Part shown: positions 40,774 to 44,381 of the stretch, piece after piece
How the letters are laid out: each line of letters starts with the position of its first letter
Position numbering within the stretch: the first letter of the stretch is position 1
Assembly: GCA_019415645.1 (NCBI GenBank)
Contig: DXYV01000021.1
Coordinates: forward strand, 1-44,381
Source: Clostridiales bacterium
GTDB lineage: Bacteria > Bacillota > Clostridia > Oscillospirales > Oscillospiraceae
DNA length: 44,381 nucleotides
Direction: 5' to 3'
Translations under genes and position numbers: made by a program
The notes under the pieces: model-generated
The model's input: only the letters and a program-made list of their open reading frames with translations
Database searches by the model: none
Told to the model about the DNA's origin: nothing

Positions 40774-42405
40774 ATGGGTAACAACAACTGTGTCGGCACT
40801 TACGAAGCCTACAAAGCCCGTCTGCTGAAGATGAAGCCCAACGTCTATCTGCATGGTCAGAAGGTGGACCGTTCCAACGGCAAGGAGGGCGCCGAGCGCG
40901 ATCTGGCCGATTGGATTACCGGCGGCACCTACGTCATGAAGCAGTGCTATGATACCGCCAACGATCCCGCTTACGCGGACGTCTGCCTGGCCGAGTCCAA
41001 GATTCCCGGCATGGAGGGCAAGATCGTCAACCGCTGCACCCACATCCACGGCTCTGTGGACGACCTGCTGAAGAAGCAGCTGATGACCCGCCTGATTTGC
41101 CACCGCGTGGGCGGCTGCATGCAGCGCTGCATGGGCACCGACGCCATGAACGCCCTGTACTCCGTCACCTATGACTGCGACCAGGCCTGCGGCACTGAGT
41201 ACCACAGCCGCCTGCTGAAGTACATCGCTTACTGCCAGGAGAACGATCTGGTGTGCAACTGTGCCCAGACCGACGTGAAGGGCTCCCGCAACCCCAAGTA
41301 TAAGCGCGCTCATATGCAGCCCGACCCCGACCAGTTCGTGCATGTGGTGGAGACCGACGTGGACGGCATCGGCGTGGACGGCAAGCCCTGCAAGGGCATC
41401 ATCGTGCGCGGCGCCAAGATCTGCAACTCCAACGCTCCCTATGTGGACGAGATCATTGTCAACCCCACCAAGTTCATGAGCCCCGAGGATTCGGACTACG
41501 CCGTGGCCTTCGCGCTGCCCGCGGACTGGGACGGCATCAAGCTGATGGCTCTGCCCGGCCAGCATCACAAGCGTAAGCACATCGACGCGCCCTGGGCCCA
41601 TATCGGCGATGTGGAGTCCCTGACCATCTTCGACGACTGCTTCGTGCCCTATGACCGCGTGTTCATGTGCGGCCACGACAACGAGGGCGTCTGCCGTTAC
41701 GCCGGCTACCTGGCCCTGATGTTCGCCCACTATCACCGTCACTCCTACACCGGCTGCAAGACCGCCGTGTCCGAGGTCATTGCTTCCCAGGCCGCTTTGG
41801 TGGCCGATGTCAACGACATCGCCAAGGAGTCCCACGTCCGCTCCAAGCTGTGCGACATCATCCAGACCGCCGAGCTGGTCTTCGCCGCCGGTGAGGCTTC
41901 CGCTCACCACGCCGTGGAGTTCCCCTCCGGCCAGTGGGTGCCCGACGAAGTCCTGACCAATGCCGGCCGCCGCATCGCGGGTCACAACATCTACCACGAG
42001 TATGAGATCCTGGCCGACCTGACCGGCGGTGTGTGCGCCTCCCTGCCCACCGAGGAGAGCTTCTACGCCCCCGAAACGGCGGAGCTGTGCAACAAGTACA
42101 TCATCCGCAACCCGGCCTATACCGCCGAGGAGACCCATCGCGTCATGCGCATGATGGAGGATAAGCTGTGCGACGCCTTCGAGGGCGCCCAGGCTGTGGC
42201 CGGCGTGCACGGCGGCGGCTCTCCCCTGATGGAGGAGATCACGCTGATGAGCCGTTACGACCTGGAAGAGCTGAAGAAGATCGCCAAGTATCTGGCTGGC
42301 CTGCCCGGCTACGAGACCTGCCCCCGCTACGAGCGCGCTACTGCCACGCCGCGCGCCATGCTGGCCAAGTTCGACGCGGCCAAGGCCGGCGCTGCCGCGA
42401 AGTAA
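40774..42405 (+). CDS. AbfD-like radical dehydratase/isomerase, second copy
   Basis: 543 residues, a paralogue of the preceding gene. The cluster ligands are Cys115, Cys119, His321 and Cys328. The N-terminal half differs from the first copy in scattered positions (for example KICNSNAPY here against KICNSCAPY), while residues about 251-497 are identical because the DNA is identical. Whether the two form separate homotetramers, as AbfD does, or a mixed enzyme cannot be told. GGAGG at 40759-40763 supports the ATG at 40774; the frame begins earlier at 40738 without a good site. It is behind its own sigma-54 promoter. Confidence 0.88.
   Translation: MGNNNCVGTYEAYKARLLKMKPNVYLHGQKVDRSNGKEGAERDLADWITGGTYVMKQCYDTANDPAYADVCLAESKIPGMEGKIVNRCTHIHGSVDDLLKKQLMTRLICHRVGGCMQRCMGTDAMNALYSVTYDCDQACGTEYHSRLLKYIAYCQENDLVCNCAQTDVKGSRNPKYKRAHMQPDPDQFVHVVETDVDGIGVDGKPCKGIIVRGAKICNSNAPYVDEIIVNPTKFMSPEDSDYAVAFALPADWDGIKLMALPGQHHKRKHIDAPWAHIGDVESLTIFDDCFVPYDRVFMCGHDNEGVCRYAGYLALMFAHYHRHSYTGCKTAVSEVIASQAALVADVNDIAKESHVRSKLCDIIQTAELVFAAGEASAHHAVEFPSGQWVPDEVLTNAGRRIAGHNIYHEYEILADLTGGVCASLPTEESFYAPETAELCNKYIIRNPAYTAEETHRVMRMMEDKLCDAFEGAQAVAGVHGGGSPLMEEITLMSRYDLEELKKIAKYLAGLPGYETCPRYERATATPRAMLAKFDAAKAGAAAK
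41524..42266 (+). repeat. 743-bp tract identical to 39725-40467
   Basis: Second member of the identical pair described at 39725-40467. It covers the cluster ligands His321 and Cys328 and most of the C-terminal half, but not the Cys pair near the N-terminus. Confidence 0.95.
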
Positions 42406-42449
42406 AAAGCATGTTCGGACCGTCTGGGACGGTTTGACAGAGCCGGCCC

Positions 42450-42476
42450 CCCGCCGCGGGGCATTCCCGCGGCGGG
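42450..42476 (+). repeat. GC-rich hairpin between the second AbfD-like gene and the second dehydrogenase
   Basis: CCCGCCGCGGG (42450-42460) pairs with 42466-42476 around a 5-base loop; no T run follows. It more likely protects or tunes the mRNA than ends it, since the next genes have no promoter that I can see. Confidence 0.6.
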
Positions 42477-42511
42477 CGCTGGCGCGAATATTGAAATAAG
42501 GAGTGTTGAAT

Positions 42512-43369
42512 ATGGCTCATCTCAACCGGAAGATCGGAATTCCTTCCTTTGATATGACCGGAAAGACCGCCATCATCACCGGCGGCACCCAGGGCCTGGG
42601 CTTCGGTATGGCCTGCGCGCTGGCCGCTTACGGCGCCAACGTAGTCATCACCGCCCGTACCGCCTCCAAGGTGGAGGACGCGGTGGCGGACCTGAACGAG
42701 AACTACTGCAAGGGCGGCCGTGCCTTCGGAATCCCCGCGGACTCCAGCAAGCTGGAGAACGTGAAGATGGTCATTGAGAAGACGGTGGAGGAATTCGGCG
42801 AGCTGAACATCCTCATCAATAACGCCGGCATTTCCGGCCCCACCGCCCTGGTGGTGGAGAACCGCGAGGGCCGCAAGGAGTACACCCCCGAGGACTTTGA
42901 GAAGGTCATTGCCACCAACCTGACCGGCACCTTCATGTTCTGCCAGGAGGCCGCCCGCCAGATGATCAAGCAGAACGCCACCAACGGCAAGAAGGGCGGC
43001 AAGATCATCATTACCGCCTCTGTGGGCGGCTTCATCGGCGGCAAGGGCGTGGTCGGATACGGCGCTTCCAAGGCCGGTTGTCTGAGCCTGGCCCGCACTC
43101 TGGCCAACAACTTCGGCCGTGAGAACATCACCGTCAACTGCATCTGCCCGGGTTATGTGGTCACGCCGCTGAACGAGGAGTTCTTCATCGACAAGGACGG
43201 CAACCAGACCGACTACTACAAGCAGCAGTCCAAGGCCACCTCGGTCCGCCGCCTGGGCACCATCGAGGAGATCGCCGGCCCCGTGCTGGCCATGTGCTCC
43301 GACTCCTTCAGCTACATGACCGGAACTTACCTGCTGTGCGACGGCGGTCAGTCCATCCCGGCGGAATGA
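42512..43369 (+). CDS. Short-chain dehydrogenase/reductase, second copy
   Basis: 285 residues. Nucleotide-binding motif TGGTQGLGFGMA near residue 24, NNAG near residue 103, catalytic region ITASVGGFIGGKGVVGYGASK (Ser, Tyr and Lys in YGASK), and C-terminal LCDGGQSIP. It is only distantly like the first dehydrogenase and carries two small insertions (DLNENYCKGG near 62, and VVENREGRKEYTPEDF near 112), so it probably works on a different substrate. AAGGAG at 42498-42503 supports the ATG at 42512. It follows the second AbfD-like gene by 106 bp. Confidence 0.92.
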   Translation: MAHLNRKIGIPSFDMTGKTAIITGGTQGLGFGMACALAAYGANVVITARTASKVEDAVADLNENYCKGGRAFGIPADSSKLENVKMVIEKTVEEFGELNILINNAGISGPTALVVENREGRKEYTPEDFEKVIATNLTGTFMFCQEAARQMIKQNATNGKKGGKIIITASVGGFIGGKGVVGYGASKAGCLSLARTLANNFGRENITVNCICPGYVVTPLNEEFFIDKDGNQTDYYKQQSKATSVRRLGTIEEIAGPVLAMCSDSFSYMTGTYLLCDGGQSIPAE

Positions 43370-43414
43370 TCAGACGCCGCGCGTAAGAATACAAGAAAAA
43401 GGAGTCTGACGCCA

Positions 43415-44332
43415 ATGGAATTCGCCAATATCATTTACAAAGTGGAGGACGGAATCGCCACCATCCAGCTCAACCGTCCCAAGGCGCTCAACGCCCTGAA
43501 CAGCGAGATCAACCAGGACATCATGGCGGCGATTAAGCTGGTGCAGGCCGACCCCAGCGTCCGGGTGCTCATCATGACCGGCAGCGAGCGCGCCTTCGCC
43601 GCCGGCGCCGACGTGAAGGAGATGGCCGAGGCTAACCCCCGCTACGCCCGGGAGTTCTGCGGCCTGGCCATTGAGATCAACAACATCCTGGAGTCCATGC
43701 CCATCCCCACCATCGCGGCCGTGGGCGGCTTTGCCTTCGGCGGCGGCTGTGAGATGACGCTGGCCTGTGACTTCCGGGTGGGCGGCTCCCGCACCACCCT
43801 GTCCTTCCCCGAGGTGGGACTGGGCATTATCCCCGGCGCCAACGGCTGCGCCCGTGCCACCGCCATCGTCGGTCCCGCCAAGGCCAAGCAGCTGGTCATG
43901 CTCACTGAGATGATCCCCGGCAAGCAGGCCTACGAGCTGGGTCTGCTCAACTGGTATGTTACCGGCGACGCCAATCTGGACGCTGCCGCGCTGGAAGCCA
44001 AGAAGGCGGTCAAGGCCGCCAAGGTCAACGGTGTGGAGGAGCAGATCAACAGCGCCAAGGCAGCCGCCAAGGCTGCGGAGGCCGCGGCCGCCAAGGCGGA
44101 GTATGACGCCATCTACAACAAGGCGGTAGAGGTGGCCAAGCAGCTGATGGGCAAGCCTGCCTGTGCTCTGGCTTCTGCCAAGGCTGCGATCAACAAGGCC
44201 GCCATCGAGACCGTGGCCGCCGGCAAGGCTGCCGAGACCACCGAGTTCACCCTCCTGTTTGATACCCACGATCAGAAGGAAGGCATGGCTGCGATGATCG
44301 AGAAGCGCACGCCGGTCTTTACCAATAACTGA
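43415..44332 (+). CDS. Enoyl-CoA hydratase/isomerase (crotonase) with an Ala-rich insertion
   Basis: 305 residues; the family norm is about 260. The oxyanion-hole segments are AFAAGADVKEM and AVGGFAFGGGCEM. Both catalytic glutamates of true hydratases are kept: one in GGGCEMTLACD and one in FPEVGLGIIPG. Between the core and the C-terminal helices (about residues 190-235) there is an extra Ala/Lys-rich helical stretch, with KAAAKAAEAAAAKAEYDAIY at its heart, not seen in common crotonases. The end FDTHDQKEGMAAMIEKRTPVF is normal. It should hydrate the enoyl-CoA made by the AbfD-like enzymes. AAAAAGGAG precedes the ATG at 43415. Last complete gene; only 49 bases follow. Confidence 0.92.
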   Translation: MEFANIIYKVEDGIATIQLNRPKALNALNSEINQDIMAAIKLVQADPSVRVLIMTGSERAFAAGADVKEMAEANPRYAREFCGLAIEINNILESMPIPTIAAVGGFAFGGGCEMTLACDFRVGGSRTTLSFPEVGLGIIPGANGCARATAIVGPAKAKQLVMLTEMIPGKQAYELGLLNWYVTGDANLDAAALEAKKAVKAAKVNGVEEQINSAKAAAKAAEAAAAKAEYDAIYNKAVEVAKQLMGKPACALASAKAAINKAAIETVAAGKAAETTEFTLLFDTHDQKEGMAAMIEKRTPVFTNN

Positions 44333-44381
44333 GAAAAGGTACAAGGCTGAGAGAAGGGGCCATGCCTTCCTGCGCGCATGG

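Noticed and set aside
39868..41894. Two identical 75-codon frames inside the AbfD-like genes as a repeated small gene
   Set aside because: They are out-of-frame readings of the identical 743-bp tract and carry no signals of their own.

Overview
The window looks like a chromosomal segment of a moderately GC-rich, spore-forming, anaerobic Bacillota of the Clostridia, most like the gut Oscillospiraceae (Flavonifractor / Intestinimonas / Lawsonibacter type). This is inferred from an uninterrupted sigK with a pro-sequence, a large Gram-positive SRP RNA in front of dnaX, a zinc-type L28, strong GGAGG ribosome binding sites and an AbfD-type radical dehydratase. I could not check the taxonomy by search.

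Layout. (1) 1-5490: a type III restriction-modification operon (mod, cut by the left edge; an unrecognised Cys-rich gene; res), followed by two small minus-strand genes and a gene-poor boundary with a strong hairpin. (2) 6599-10039: a giant secreted S-layer-homology protein carrying an M28 peptidase, an HExxH metallopeptidase and a transglutaminase-like domain. (3) 10174-13147, minus strand: Cu/Zn superoxide dismutase, L28, sigma-K, a stand-alone Spo0A DNA-binding domain and a membrane protein. (4) 13438-19685, plus: cytidine deaminase, then a complete VanG-type D-Ala-D-Ser glycopeptide-resistance set (vanR, vanS, vanG, vanXY, vanT). (5) 19730-25558, minus: a five-gene oligopeptide ABC transporter. 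(6) 25946-32909: a sigma-like protein with a membrane anchor, an M20 peptidase, a 56-residue small ORF, and a PucR regulator / nitroreductase / PepT / transglutaminase-like operon. (7) 33033-36201: SRP RNA, dnaX, ybaB and a small aromatic-acid-exporter-like membrane protein.

(8) 36330-44332 is the most interesting part. A PAS-domain sigma-54 activator precedes a short-chain dehydrogenase, two tandem AbfD-like (4-hydroxybutyryl-CoA dehydratase/vinylacetyl-CoA isomerase family) enzymes, a second short-chain dehydrogenase and a crotonase. Two near-consensus -24/-12 promoters stand in front of the first dehydrogenase and the second AbfD-like gene. Two nested 35-36 bp palindromes of the same design lie inside the spacers of sigma-A-type promoters before the activator and the first AbfD-like gene. 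The AbfD-like genes keep all four [4Fe-4S] ligands, and they share a 743 bp tract identical base for base. I read this as a substrate-induced beta-oxidation-like pathway whose hydroxyacyl or unsaturated acyl substrate is unknown. It probably continues past the right edge.

How the genes work together: peptide uptake and several peptidases suggest amino-acid/peptide fermentation, and the AbfD cluster would add a CoA-linked branch feeding butyrate-type fermentation. That link is inference.
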